A stretch of 64,000 nt of DNA from Eutreptiella sp. 'Long Island Sound 2002' (GCA_964036045.1 OZ038381.1:103669367-103733366); one strand, 5' to 3'; positions 32,023 through 42,182 are shown, counted from the first letter of the stretch. Numbers and translations: made by a program. The notes: generated from the sequence alone by a model not told the origin.

Positions 32023-33410
32023 TCCTCGTCAGGGTAGCTGTGCTTGAGAGTTCCATCTCGGTTGAGACCTTCAGTCGCCAATTCGGAAATAGCCAAGTTG
32101 AACTCCTCCTTCTCTAGTGCTTGCCATTGGAACAACGTTCCACCTCCGCCCACATTGCTGGCGTCGGTCACCAGGACAATCTCCCCTTGTGCCGTAGGCA
32201 CGCCCAAGCACTTAGCGTTGGCCACCTTGTCTTTGAGCTCGTCAAACGCTTGTTGCTCTTGTGGGCCCCAGCGCCAAGTAGTGCTCTTCTTGATCAGGTC
32301 CGTCAGAATGGCGCTGGTGTAGGTGAAGGTTCTGATATGGCGGCGATGGAAGTTGCACGCCCCAATGAAACTGCGTACATCATGAAGTCCTTTCTTGCGG
32401 TCTCCGTGTAGTACCCTGGCGTCCATCAGGGTTTTGGCCTTAGAGGCCGCTGGGGTCCACCGGCCATAGCCAACGTCAAACCCCAGGTACTGCATGGTCT
32501 CCTGCATGAACTCACACTTCTCCAGCTTGAGTCGTGTGTGGTTCTCTTGGCAGACCGCAAAGAACTCACCCAAGAGGATTAGGTGATCCTCCTGGGTATT
32601 GGTCCCGAGGCATACATCGTCGATATGTGCTTCCATCTGGGCCCCACGTGATATGAGTTCCTGCACCTTAGGTATTCTTCGTAGGATGGACAAGATCTTG
32701 TTCATCAGCTCTTGGAATAGAGCGGGTGCGTTGGCCATGCCAAACGGCATCACCTTCCACTTGAACACCCTCCCTTGAGGGGTGATGAAGGCTAGTAGTT
32801 CCTGAGCGTTGGGCGTCAGGTCCACCTGCGGGAATCCGCTCCTCTTGTCCATCTTAGCCTTGTAGCGACAGGAGGCGATCTTCTCAAGGGTAGACTCCAT
32901 GTTAGGAATGGACCCTGAGTGGTTCAGCGTTTTCTTGCTCAGCTCCCCGTAGTCCACTACCAGCTGTTTGGCTCTAGACCCAGGTTTAGCCACCAAGAAA
33001 CAGGGGCTGCAGTGTTGGGGGTAGTCCCCGTCCTTGTACTCCAGGACTAGGCCCGCGTCGATACATTCTTGTATCTGTCGCTCAATCTCATCGGCCTGCT
33101 CTTTAGGAGCCGGATAGGGTCTCCTCCGGATCTTGTGACCCACGAACTCGGGTTTCAGCTTGACCTCCATCTGTACCAGCTTGTCACATGAGGCTGGGGG
33201 TGGTAGTTTCTCGAACACCTCCAGATAGGTCCTTATAAGCGTCTGCACCCGCGGGTCCAATAGCTTGATCTGGTCCTCCATGTCCTCGTCAGAGTGTAAG
33301 TTGCTTGCCCCCTGAGTAATAGACGTCGGGAGGTGATCCTCCACCGACTCTTCGCCCTTGATAGTATCCTTCAACCCTTGGTAGGCATAAAGTAGGTCTC
33401 GTTCAACCAT
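31815..33410 (-). pseudogene. pol: Reverse transcriptase and RNase H, copy 2 (upstream)
   Basis: 531-residue frame starting MVERDLLYAYQGLKD. RT blocks are LVVDYGELSKKTLNHSGSIP, MDKRSGFPQVDL (motif A Asp), PFGMANAPALFQELMN (motif B), HIDDVCLG (catalytic DD) and QYLGFDVG. RNase H begins LVTDASNVGGGGTLFQW. The catalytic DD pair is intact here. The frame is lost near 31990 within WNWKWN; the RNase H continues in another frame (31570-32022: YSTYEQELFAG, VVWLCDQEPV, NECADYISRNN). This is the first unit of the 2,669-bp tandem duplication in the direction of transcription. Confidence 0.85.
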
Positions 33411-33683
33411 CTCCGGTGGACGATGGCAACATAGGCACGCTCTGGGGGGTTCACATACACATTTCTACGAGAGGTGGTCCTCCTCTGGGGTCCTCACATG
33501 GGCCCCCCACACGCTCTTCATGAGCTTAAGATCTACCTCCCTTTGCCAGGTGGTGATCTTCTGTTCGAGGTCGTCCTTCAATTGGGATAGGTATCCCATA
33601 CGTCCTTGTATCAGTGGCCATGAGCTGCGGGTAGGCTTAGCCTAGCATAGCTTTTTCGCCACCAACCTTCTCTTGGAGTCCAC

Positions 33684-34952
33684 CTACTCCCTTAGCCTGG
33701 ATCGAGGATCCAGCTCTTCGTTCAGAGGGTCTTCCACCATCATGGAGAGTAGGGGTTTCAGTGGGGCGACGTACTCGGCTTTCTCCACTTCCTCCACACA
33801 GGTCTGCACGAAGAAGGCGTCGTGCTCAGTGTCGTCATCTGAGTGGATGGAGCTAGGGAGCTCGGATAGTCCACACTCAGGGACTCCATCAGGAACAGGT
33901 ACATGGCAGGGAGAGTTGGGGACGTTGGTGTTAGTCACGACGTATTCATCTCCTCTGGGTATAGTCTCAATAGCAACTTCAGGTCGTAGTCCATTCTTCA
34001 AGTCACCCAAGGCGAGTCCATCGCTTTCTCGTTGTATAGCCTGGACCAGAGTCGAGTCCAGGTCTTCCCAGGGGATGGAGGTAAGACCTCCGTCCACCAC
34101 ACTGAGCATACTCCCCAATCCGGGTTTCCCGATAGGCGTCTTAGGCCCCAGAGGCACGTAGATGGCCTCATCAGGTAACCGAACAGAGCTGATAATCAGC
34201 CTGTCCAGGAGGGTTCGCCAGTACTCGTTGCCCCCATGGGCTCCCCAATCGGGGGAACACAGGACCATACGGGACCGTTCCAAGGCCACCTTGGTCAAGA
34301 CCCTCCACAGTTCACTGAACCTGGGGTTACCGTAGGCCATCCCGACAGAGGGCCAGTACAATTTGTACCTGCAGTTCTTCCCCTTGCTGCAGTAAGGGTC
34401 CAGGACATGTTGCTTGTCGCTGGCGAACAACTCCACACTGGGGTCCTCTCTAGAGTAACCCAACTCCTTCAGACCTTGGTCCAGGACTTCCCCCAATAGT
34501 TGATAGTCCTCAGTTTTGGAGGCCGCCATCATGTTCGAGGGCTCCTCCTTTGATACCCTCAGGTAGCCGGAGGTATGCTCCGACTGCTCCAGTGGTACGG
34601 ACTCTCTGCCACTGCCGTGGTCCACATAGAGGAGGTAGGGCGCTTGCAGCGTCAGGGATTGTATCTTGGAGTGCTGCACGAAGAAGTCAGTCCCCAAAAC
34701 AAAGTTGAAAGCCTCAGTGTCCATCACATAGAACCGATGGGCGTTAGTTCGGGAGCCCATAGGTACCTCCACTTCACAGTCCCCGCAGCTGTGCACCACA
34801 TCCCCATCCCCCATTTGTATAGCCGCGGTGGTCATGGTGTTCTTCAGGCTCCCACAACAGAAAATGTTCTTGGCCACTATAGATATGGTGGCGCCAGTAT
34901 CCAATACCCCCAGGTATTCACGTCCCCCTAGTCGGATACGTACCCAGAACAC
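33684..34952 (-). CDS. pol: Retropepsin plus Dam/DIRS-like domain
   Basis: 422 residues. The N-terminus reads VRIRLGGREYLGVLDTGATI; the DTGA is the catalytic Asp of a retropepsin that cuts the polyprotein. About residues 165-260 read PSVELFASDKQHVLDPYC, YWPSVGMAYGNPRFSEL, LERSRMVLCSPDWGAHGG and EYWRTLLDRLI. This order (LFA, NPxF, Lys/Glu helix, PDW, W) resembles the Dam-like methyltransferase/RNase H-extension region of DIRS-type elements and phage Dam enzymes. It is unusual between protease and RT. An acidic tail leads into the RT frame. Confidence 0.7.
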   Translation of the reverse strand: MFWVRIRLGGREYLGVLDTGATISIVAKNIFCCGSLKNTMTTAAIQMGDGDVVHSCGDCEVEVPMGSRTNAHRFYVMDTEAFNFVLGTDFFVQHSKIQSLTLQAPYLLYVDHGSGRESVPLEQSEHTSGYLRVSKEEPSNMMAASKTEDYQLLGEVLDQGLKELGYSREDPSVELFASDKQHVLDPYCSKGKNCRYKLYWPSVGMAYGNPRFSELWRVLTKVALERSRMVLCSPDWGAHGGNEYWRTLLDRLIISSVRLPDEAIYVPLGPKTPIGKPGLGSMLSVVDGGLTSIPWEDLDSTLVQAIQRESDGLALGDLKNGLRPEVAIETIPRGDEYVVTNTNVPNSPCHVPVPDGVPECGLSELPSSIHSDDDTEHDAFFVQTCVEEVEKAEYVAPLKPLLSMMVEDPLNEELDPRSRLRE

Positions 34953-35002
34953 CAGGTCCAGGGCCCCTCCGGAGCATCCCCGTCAGAACTCCGCAGGACA
35001 GG

Positions 35003-36243
35003 TCACCTCGAACCCCTTGTTCTGCAATTTGCGGGCGGATTCCTCATGAAACGGCTTCTCTTCTTGGCGTTGCCGTCGTCACCACAATCATGCTCACGCT
35101 TGGCCCCTTGTTCTCGCTGGACCTGCGTTTGCGAGCGTGTGGTGGGACCACACTGCCCTCCAGAGGGCTCGGAGTGCCCCCCTGGATTAGGGTTGGGGTT
35201 GCCTCCGTTCTTGTCCGGGTTCTTGTTTACCTTGTCTGGCTGGTGGTTAGTGCCCCCTCCTCGTCCACCTTGGTTCTTGTCTTGCCCTTTTCCACGTCCT
35301 TTCGACTTGCCCTTGCCGGAGTCGTTGCCGTTGCTTTTGCCTCCACCTTTGCCAGAGCCTTTGCCAGAATCCGCATCCTTCAGCTTCGCCGACAGGCGCT
35401 GTTTGTGGTAGCACTCATCCTCATAGTGCTTCCTCTTCCCACAGAAGATACAGGTGATCGTACACCTGTAGTGATCCGGCATCTTCGCCTTGGCGCCGGT
35501 GTTGGTCTCCTGCTTCTTCCCTTGGACTACGAAGCAGTCTCGCTGCTCGCAGTCAGGGGCGTGCTGCAGGTGGCCATGCTGATCTCTGGCATCACACCAG
35601 AAGAGCTCCTTGACGTTTTCCTCGATACGGGCGTGTTTGGGGGTAGTCCCCTGTCCAGGTCTGGATCCTTGGTACCCTTTGCCTTGGCTTCCAGAGCCTC
35701 CCCCTCCAGGACGGTAGTTGTTCAGGTGCTGGTCGCTTTCTTTCTCCAGCGCCAGCTCCAGGAGTAGTACACAGAAATCCTCGTAGTGGAGGGCTCTAGC
35801 TTTGCGCTCTGCTGTTGAACGGCACTCGTCCCACAGCTCCCGAGGGAGCTTGTCCACCAACCAGAAAAGCAGGTCGTCGCTGCTGTAGGAACCGGGCGTG
35901 AATCGTCCAGCCCAGTGATCCAAGTCAGCCAGTAGCTCAGAGACCCTGCCAGGTTTGGGGTTGTTGGGCAGCACGGCCAGGTTCTGGATCTCGGCCCTGA
36001 TGGAGTGGTCGGTTTCATAGGTCGGGTACTGCCCTCCAAGGCAACCAACACGTCTGCAAAGGTGGCGGACTTAGTCACGATCTGCTTGGCCTGCTTCTCC
36101 AGGTACTTGGTCTTGCAACACTGCAGGAGCAGATCGCACTTGACCTGTCCACTAGAGTGCGTTTGGACGGTCAATGAGAGAAACCGGCCAAAATTCTCAG
36201 CGAACTCGCTGAGGTCCTTGCCTGTGAACTCAGGCAAGTTCAC
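35003..36243 (-). pseudogene. gag: Gag capsid/nucleocapsid region
   Basis: The frame from 36243 reads MNLPEFTGKDLSEFAENFGR and LLLQCCKTKYLEKQAKQIVT, typical of a Ty3 capsid domain. A one-base loss near 36034 shifts it. The second frame continues GQYPTYETDHSIRAEIQNLA, PNNPKPGRVSELLADLDHWA and ELWDECRSTAERKARALHY. The nucleocapsid has a zinc knuckle C-IF-C-GKRK-H-YEDE-C (CX2CX4HX4C), then Gly/Lys/Asn-rich repeats. The frame stops at 35003 in the overlap with the protease frame, so a gag-pol frameshift is possible. Role: particle assembly and RNA binding. Confidence 0.75.
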
Positions 36244-36648
36244 GACGATCTCTGTGGTGGCAATGGCCTTAGCCTCCTGAGACCTGCGTCCCCCAGGGCG
36301 CCGGGTCTTCCTCTTCTTCTTCTTCTTCCGTCCACTTGGGTTCTCGGGGTCCTCAGGGTCGTCATTCTCCTAGGGCGAAGCAGAAGTCATCAACGGCGGC
36401 TCATCATCGGATGGGTCTCCGCCTAGGTCACTGGAGCCATAGGGCTCCACGTCCACCATTGCCCTCAGGGCTGTCAGCCCCAGCCAGTCCAGCTCAGCTC
36501 TCATAGAATTCCCCACGTGGCTGTGGGGTGGCTGGGCTGTCCTCGGCACGAAAGGGCTTCTCGGTATCGCTGCAGTGGTCGGCATCGGTCGGCTCCTCAG
36601 GCTTCCCAGGCTGTTTGTCAGCCCTGCCACCAAGTGGTTGGCCTGTAC

Positions 36649-37470
36649 TCAATGGGGTGACGGTCCCACCATGGTAGGTGACGCTTGGGGCTGTAGCAGG
36701 GGCTCCAGTTTAGCCCGAATCTCTTGAGTGAGATCGCCAACAATTTTAGAGGTTGCTCCTCGGAGCGCCTCGTTGATCTCCGACCGCGTCAGGGACCTGT
36801 TGGAGGATCTCCCCGATCCTCTACTCCTGCTCCCGCATGAGTCAGGTCCTCTCCTCAACCCACTCAGGGTTGCATACCCAGGTACATCCACATAGGCTCC
36901 CGTGGCGGGTAGAGGATGGTGATAGTCAGCCGCATACCATCGCGGCGCAGAACTGGAGGCCATAGGCTCACTGGTAGCAGTTGCCTCTGGAAACGCAGTG
37001 GTAGGTGGGTTCACACCATAGGCAGGGTAGGTAGGCATACCAGTAAAGCCTGTGCCCTCAGCCATAGGCGGGGTGGTTATGGGTATGGATGCTGTAGCGG
37101 CTGGGTCTGGAGTTGGGAGTGTGGTGGTTGTAGGAGAGGATGCGTGGAGGCCAGAAGCGCTTCGTGCGCCCTCAAAGGTCGAGTCACTCGTCCGGTCGTG
37201 CCCATGGTCTACTCCTTCGTTTGCCATGCTTTCTCCAGCATCCTTCTCTCTCTCTCTCTTCCGCTTCACAGGGTTGGTGTCAACCTCCTCGACTGAGAGG
37301 GCCCGGAAGGCTGACTGAAGTCCCTCCAGCGAATCATCAACCAGGTCCACTGGCCCATGTAAGGGCACCGAAGTTACAGCGCTAGGTCCAGGTCCAGGTT
37401 CACCAGGTGCTGGCATTGCTGGTGCCTCAGGCGCCGTCCTCACGTTTTTGTCCTCCTTCTTCGTGTCCAT
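36649..37470 (-). CDS. gag: Gag N-terminal region of the Ty3-like element
   Basis: ATG at 37470 opens MDTKKEDKNVRTAPEAP. The 273-residue frame is Pro/Ala/Ser/Thr-rich, with the basic NPVKRKREREKD and the Arg/Ser-rich SCGSRSRGSGRSSNRSLTRS. It is the 5'-most pol/gag frame and so the likely translation start. It probably forms the disordered N-terminus of Gag. A frame change near 36.64 kb separates it from the capsid-like part (36243 downward). A Lys/Arg tract from a CTTCTT repeat lies in between at about 36305-36330. Confidence 0.6.
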   Translation of the reverse strand: MDTKKEDKNVRTAPEAPAMPAPGEPGPGPSAVTSVPLHGPVDLVDDSLEGLQSAFRALSVEEVDTNPVKRKREREKDAGESMANEGVDHGHDRTSDSTFEGARSASGLHASSPTTTTLPTPDPAATASIPITTPPMAEGTGFTGMPTYPAYGVNPPTTAFPEATATSEPMASSSAPRWYAADYHHPLPATGAYVDVPGYATLSGLRRGPDSCGSRSRGSGRSSNRSLTRSEINEALRGATSKIVGDLTQEIRAKLEPLLQPQASPTMVGPSPH

Positions 37471-37555
37471 ATTCGCCCTTCTTGCTTATATATGACAGAT
37501 CTCGGCGCACTGGATGTACGGCACGGGGTTGTTGCTGGTACGCAGAGACTGACTG

Positions 37556-37563
37556 CCTTTTAT
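37556..37563 (-). promoter_or_regulatory. TATA-like box upstream of gag
   Basis: The minus strand reads CACTATAAAAGGC at the LTR/interior border, 86 bases before the gag ATG. Position suits a TATA box with initiation about 30 bases downstream. If so, transcription would start outside the LTR, which a retrotransposon cannot easily use. The true start may lie upstream. Confidence 0.35.
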
Positions 37564-38345
37564 AGTGTTTTCAGCACTGTGTTTTTGTTGTGCCTCTCCT
37601 GCTGCTTGCTGCTGGTGTAGGGTTCCTGCTGCTTGTTTTTGATGAGGAAAATGTTTTATTGTTGAAATACAACCAATCCAGGATAACCCGAGCCAGAGAT
37701 AAGCAAGTAGAAGATAAACAGGATCAAAGCATGAAGGGCTGCAGTCACAAAGAGTTAGATAAAGACAACTATCAACAATAGACCACAGCAACTAGCAAAC
37801 ATTGCAACTCAGGAGGAAATATTTTACATGTTTGAGAGAACCTGATTGGAAAACTGCCCCAAGGGCTCACTCTCATCCATAGTGCCATCTTGAGATGTGC
37901 ACTCTTTGTTTTTGGGTCCCATAGGTGCTGAGGTGGCATGGCTTGTGGTAGTGAGGTCACTGCCATGTTACATGGGATAGTCCTACTTGGCTAGGCTGAC
38001 TGGGTATTGAACCCAGGACCTCTCAAAAAGAGGTGCCCCAGCCCCCTAGGGTGCATACCACTAGGATAGCTAAGAATTCATGAGAGAAAACATAGATAAA
38101 TTCATAGGCTCTGCCTTCAGTATATCAGTGCCTCAGTAACCCAGGAAAAGATGTTTTAATGCCTATTGCTTGGGGATTAAGGGGTCCACACAACATCCTG
38201 ATTTAGTTTTTGGTTCCATAGGTCAAAATGTGTTATCACCCATTTTGGCACGGCCAGGACTAAGATAAAAATGCAAGAGTGCTTAGAGCACCTCTAATAC
38301 AACTAAAGTATACCCTAAAGCATTGGAAAAGCACTTTTTCTTACT
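37558..38345 (-). repeat. 5' LTR of the Ty3-like element
   Basis: 788 bp. The gag ATG lies only 88 bases downstream. No TGG-type primer-binding site follows; the interior begins GGCAGTCAGTCTCTG. Confidence 0.7.
37993..38073 (-). repeat. tRNA-derived (SINE-like) segment in the 5' LTR
   Basis: Same A-box and B-box blocks as at 24853-24933, with one G/A difference in the downstream GAG/AAG. Presence in both LTRs means it was part of the element before this insertion. Confidence 0.55.
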
Positions 38346-38346
38346 G

Positions 38347-38766
38347 CAGGGTAAGCCCATGCGCCTAGTCTGGTCGCCAGACTGGGCAGCACTTACGCGC
38401 ACCCTGAAAGCCAAGCCCCCAACAGCCAACGAGTGGTGCGCAGAATGCCATGCACTCAAAAAAAGGTTTCGCGACCCCATGTGTCACCCGGCACCACTCA
38501 GGCAATTTTCAACGTTAGAAACGCAATGTTTTGATTTCTCGGACCTGTTTGCGAGCCGTCTGGATGTTGTCTACGACACGTTGCGCTGTTTTGCACTCGT
38601 TCTCAGAAATTTGGTTATGCACTATTTGTATACATGGGTGCACAAAAATGCTGCCTATCGGTGGCGGGTCCTCATTGCACACCATAAAGTTTATTCAAAC
38701 CGTCATCCCTACCGCCCCCCCAGAAGCACAAAACTCACCGTGAGGACTGGAGAATGTCCAATTTAA
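38347..38766 (+). pseudogene. Last exon of the mini-exon gene, right part
   Basis: From the second target copy CAGGGTAAG the frame reads QGKPMRLVWSPDWAALTRTL, EWCAECHALKKRFRDPMCH, DLFASRLDVVYDTLRCFALV and ends at a TAA (38764-38766). The first codons match the last ones before the insertion (CQGK), so this is the continuation of 23440-24414. A C-x2-C...C-x-H group could bind zinc. A donor-like CACC/GTGAGG near 38738 would allow splicing to later pieces. No family recognised. Confidence 0.55.
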
Positions 38767-38861
38767 TGACGAAAGATCTGATTGGGGATTCGCAGTTCTG
38801 GAATGGCCTCTGTACCATCCTGCCTTGAACAGCAGATGGTCTCAGGTGCAAAAGATCCGCA

Positions 38862-39080
38862 GTGGATTCTAGCAGGACCCTAGAAGATCCATTCCAGGAC
38901 TATTCCCTTTTGATGCGGAAACTGATGCAGCAGTTGATTGATTGGGCACCAGAAAATGCCGCTGAAGGGGTTGTAATGTGTAAGCGAGCTCATAGTCTAC
39001 CCCAAGTGCTTGGCCTCAAGAAGAGGCGCTTTGGTGTAGCAGAAAGTTACTTCTTGTGCTACTACACTGAACGCCTTTAG
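38862..39080 (+). CDS. Unassigned fragment MDSSRTLED
   Basis: 72 codons: DPFQDYSLLMRKLMQQLIDW, APENAAEGVVMCKRAHSLPQ and AESYFLCYYTERL. It looks coding (amphipathic helix) and lies just downstream of the interrupted gene, so it may be another exon of it. No motif recognised. Confidence 0.35.
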   Translation: MDSSRTLEDPFQDYSLLMRKLMQQLIDWAPENAAEGVVMCKRAHSLPQVLGLKKRRFGVAESYFLCYYTERL

Positions 39081-39100
39081 CGCAATGGGAACCTTTAGGC

Positions 39101-39741
39101 ATGTGCTGTGAGGATGGAGAGCATGTCCACCAACCCGATAGCGATATATGCGAGGGCAGACCATCCTGTCCTCAGGAGAAATGTCCCGTGGGCCTGGTGG
39201 TCTGCATGCAGGATTCTAGGATTCGTTTGGCATTGTGGCGGCAGGGCTGGATGCAGATTGATTGTTCCTTTAAAGGTTTCCCAGCAATGCCCGCAGAATA
39301 GGCAGTGCAGCAGCTCTCTGTGACCGCTGCTATCCTCAACACTTGCAAACACAAACCCCCACCCCCACCCTTCCCACATGTCTATGTGCAGTACTGTGAT
39401 TCGGAAGCTGACCGGTTTGTGCACTTGGTCGCAAAGGGGGTGTTCACTGAAGAAGCGCTACCCGATGCAGCAAGGCAATTCAAGCAGCAGCCGGAGAAGG
39501 TTGAAGGGAGAAGGGGAAGGGTTGCAGCGCTTGAATTTCCACGGATCGTGCGCCATGTTTTAAAGTGTACGCCAGCGCAGGAACTATCAGTGTCCGGTTG
39601 CCAGGCCCTGCAACTCCCCACTTCTTCCATCCCTTCTTGCTTCACAAATTTAGGGGAGGTTTCGTTAGTAGCTGTGGTTGGCCTCGACTTAACAGGTGCC
39701 CCTGCTAATTTTCATCTCATTGAGATCAGCAAGTTACCTGT
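39101..39741 (+). pseudogene. Unassigned frame with one in-frame TAG
   Basis: A single frame is split by TAG at 39299-39301. Before it: MCCEDGEHVHQPDSDICEGR and CPVGLVVCMQDSRIRLALW. After it: SVTAAILNTCKHKPPPPPFP, VQYCDSEADRFVHLVAKGVF and EFPRIVRHVLKCTPAQELSV to LIEISKLP. The Cys/His-rich first half could bind metal. A donor GTGTGA follows KLP (near 39741), of the same form as the mini-exon donors, with acceptors CAAATAG or TTGCAG further on. Confidence 0.4.
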
Positions 39742-39808
39742 GTGACTGTGCCCATTCTGTCCTGCCTGTTTCTGCATCCAATGCAAATAGCTGCCTTTCC
39801 TGTTGCAG

Positions 39809-40158
39809 AGTCCCAATTGCGGTTTGTTGCTCTGGTGTTTCTCTCGCCATCCACCGCATGTGAGGTTGGCTGTCCTGCTCATGTGTGGCCGCCAAACAAA
39901 ACAGGGGGGGGTCCGCTGTGGGCTGATTTGAGGCAGGGTAGCAGAATTCAAGTGCGTACACGTGAACGAGGAGCTGGAGTATCCATACACACCCACCTTG
40001 TTTGGCATCCCTTAGTGAACATCCAAGGTGCAAAAAGGAATGGAATACAGGTTGTGCCCGGGGAACGGATTTTGTCAGATTGGTTTTCCTGTGACATGGT
40101 TCTGGTTGGGATGATAGCTTCGTCTCCTTGGGTGGGATCTGCTCAGTTTGAGCCTTGA
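39809..40158 (+). CDS. Unassigned exon-like frame
   Basis: After a TTGCAG acceptor the frame reads SQLRFVALVFLSPSTACEV, AHVWPPNKTGGGPLWADL, GVSIHTHLVWHPLVNIQGAK and VPGERILSDWFSCDMVLVGM, and ends at a TGA (40156-40158). It probably continues 39101-39741 by a 60-70-bp intron. Function unknown. Confidence 0.4.
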
Positions 40159-40683
40159 CTGCTGTCAAATGCACGAAGTCTTTGCTGTGTAACGATCTTT
40201 GGAAGGCACAGTGGGTGCCGTTATTCCAGGAAACAAACAGACATGAGCCATGGGCACACAGTGGCGTAGTGGCCCGAAGAGTTTGCAGCTTCTTTACTTT
40301 GAGACATGCCTACAATGCCAATTTTATCGTCCATCCAATGACAGTGGCAAGGCAGTCGATCTTTAAGACGAATGCGCAAACAGACAACAGTGGACTTTTC
40401 AAACGGCCATGAATCTGAGTGTAGAAGACAGTCCATTTTCATACCACACTTGTTGTTGACGAAATAATTGTGAACACGACGATATGCACAGCGACAGTGA
40501 ATATTCAAGAGAAAATGCTGGCGTGGCAGATCGTTCGCGCGTCAGGCGCATTCCACCACCATGATATGATGAATATAAGACACAGATCAAAAGGAAACAA
40601 TACAACATGCAGGGCAAAAGTGACAAACAGTAGGTCAGGCCATCCCTCAGCCCTACCCAGGCCTAAAGTGTTGAAGCTGAGAA
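40159..40683. other. No supported gene
   Basis: Short frames on both strands without motifs separate the plus-strand fragments from the minus-strand RT fragment. Confidence 0.3.
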
Positions 40684-40689
40684 ATGGAA

Positions 40690-41802
40690 ATGCCTAGCTT
40701 GCCACAGTCGTCGATGATGTCTTTTGTGATAGGGCATCCTTTACTACGCCACAAGCCACAGAAACGATTTTACAGGTCACTGGTACACACGTCTTTTGCA
40801 CCCAACTCAGGGAGAGTGGTGGCGATGTTCAGGGCTCGGTATGCATTGCAGTATGACCAGAAATCAGACTTATGGACTAAACCTCGAATCAGTGACCTCA
40901 TGGTATACCTGCAGTTTTTAGACCATGGGTCGGGCCAACGGTTTACGTGGGATTTAACTTTGGATAGCAGATGAATAGCTCTGGAGTGTAGGCGGATCCC
41001 AATGTCCTGTTTAGGGTGGACAGTAACCAGGCGAGCAAGCACCTGAATCGTATCACCCTTTTGTTCAAACTGTAACGGCATGCTGCACAACTGCTGCAGG
41101 CAGGTGGTCAGTGTGTTCACACACGAGCTGATATGGTCCCTGCTCCCAAACAGGTATCAATTTCGACGATAGCGTCTCGCAAGTATTTTGAATGAGAACA
41201 GACTGGTGTGGATGTTTTTGACCTCGCATGAAGTCAGGTACAGACAGGCGACTTTGGGCACTGAGGGGGCCCCCCATGGGGAGGCCACCGACTTGCTGAA
41301 CAATCAATGAGCCCACACGGGCAAACAAACATTGGAACATTTCATAGGATATGAAATCCAGGACCAGGGCAATGCTGACGTTCTTGAACGAAGCAGAAGC
41401 TCCAGTACCAAAGCGGTCGTCAGACCGCTGTACCTTCGAAATTGCAAAGTTAGTGTAAGGACGGCCTGCAGCGCGCCTGGATTGGAGATAATGGAGAAAG
41501 TATGAAATTGCAGGGATCACAGAAGGGGTGGGGATTTGGTGGTACATGTCGACAAAGTCGAGTTCCAAACCCTGCCATGCCATAGAGTCAGCGCTAGCCG
41601 CTGACCACGCTTCCTGGAACAGTTGCCTGCAGTTGTTCATTTCCCAAATTTCCAGGCAACTGGGGTCGCCAGAAACTGAGGCGCAAACCTCAGAAAGGCA
41701 GCGGCTCGCGAGGCTTCCATAGTGGGAGGTAGGGTGGCGAAAATGAGACACGAGGATTCTACTTTTCAGTAAGCCGACGTGCTCTTTTGACTTGTCCTTC
41801 AT
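40690..41802 (-). pseudogene. Reverse transcriptase fragment with LPMGGPLSA motif
   Basis: The 245-residue frame (41065-41802) has GLELDFVDMYHQIPTPSVIP, which fits RT motif A with its Asp, and VQQVGGLPMGGPLSAQSRLS, which fits motif B of Penelope-like and related RTs (Q-x-x-G-x-PMG-x-x-LS). I see no Y/F-x-DD before the frame is lost at 41065. A second frame (40770-41120) continues with FEQKGDTIQVLARLVTV and a helical region. The fragment has no endonuclease or LTR nearby, so classification is open. Confidence 0.55.
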
Positions 41803-42182
41803 CAGTAGGGATATGGATGGTGCCAGAAACCTCTAAGAGGGGGAACGAGGAAAAAATGGTTCCCATTGTGTATGCAGGTCACAGGACTTGGACCGTTCCT
41901 CAATTCTACTGAAAAGCTCAGTGACCGCCTGTGGGATGGTGTCGCAGGTGGGGACAATTTTCAGTTTGGGGGCGAACAGCACATGTGTCATGAATAGCCA
42001 AGCCCACAGTTGGCGACAGATAACCCAGGCGACCCGGGGGCTTTATCAATTTTTGGGAAGATAAAATTGGAGTGATGTTTCTTCAGTAGGCGAATGTTAT
42101 GGGCGTCAACCGTGGGGTCTGATGAGCGGAGGAGGGAGGACGGAGTGGCAGACAGACACAGTCCTTAGGATTAAACCCGAGC
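41803..42182. other. No supported gene
   Basis: Nothing but short frames. The minus strand may hold the N-terminal part of the RT element, but I cannot support it. Confidence 0.3.

Larger units (their letters stand above)
30994..33662 (-). repeat. 2,669-bp tandem duplication in pol, right unit
   Basis: Second unit, offset exactly 2,669 bp. It joins the protease frame on its right (33663), so in transcription order this unit follows the protease normally, and the left unit is the extra copy up to the junction. Confidence 0.9.
24415..38346 (-). mobile_element. Ty3-like (chromovirus-type) LTR retrotransposon
   Basis: Gag, protease, RT, RNase H, integrase and a chromodomain-like tail are encoded in this order on the minus strand between direct repeats of about 787 bp. 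The outer flanks carry CAGGGGAAG (24406-24414) and CAGGGTAAG (38347-38355), a 9-bp duplication with one mismatch, and the host gene frame reads across the empty site. A G-rich tract (25203-25210) abuts the left repeat in the polypurine position. The LTR ends are not TG...CA. Shared stops and an internal duplication show a degenerate copy. Confidence 0.75.

Noticed and set aside
28325-33662. LTR pair
   Set aside because: The 2,669-bp repeats are directly adjacent and contain RT and RNase H coding, so they are a tandem duplication.
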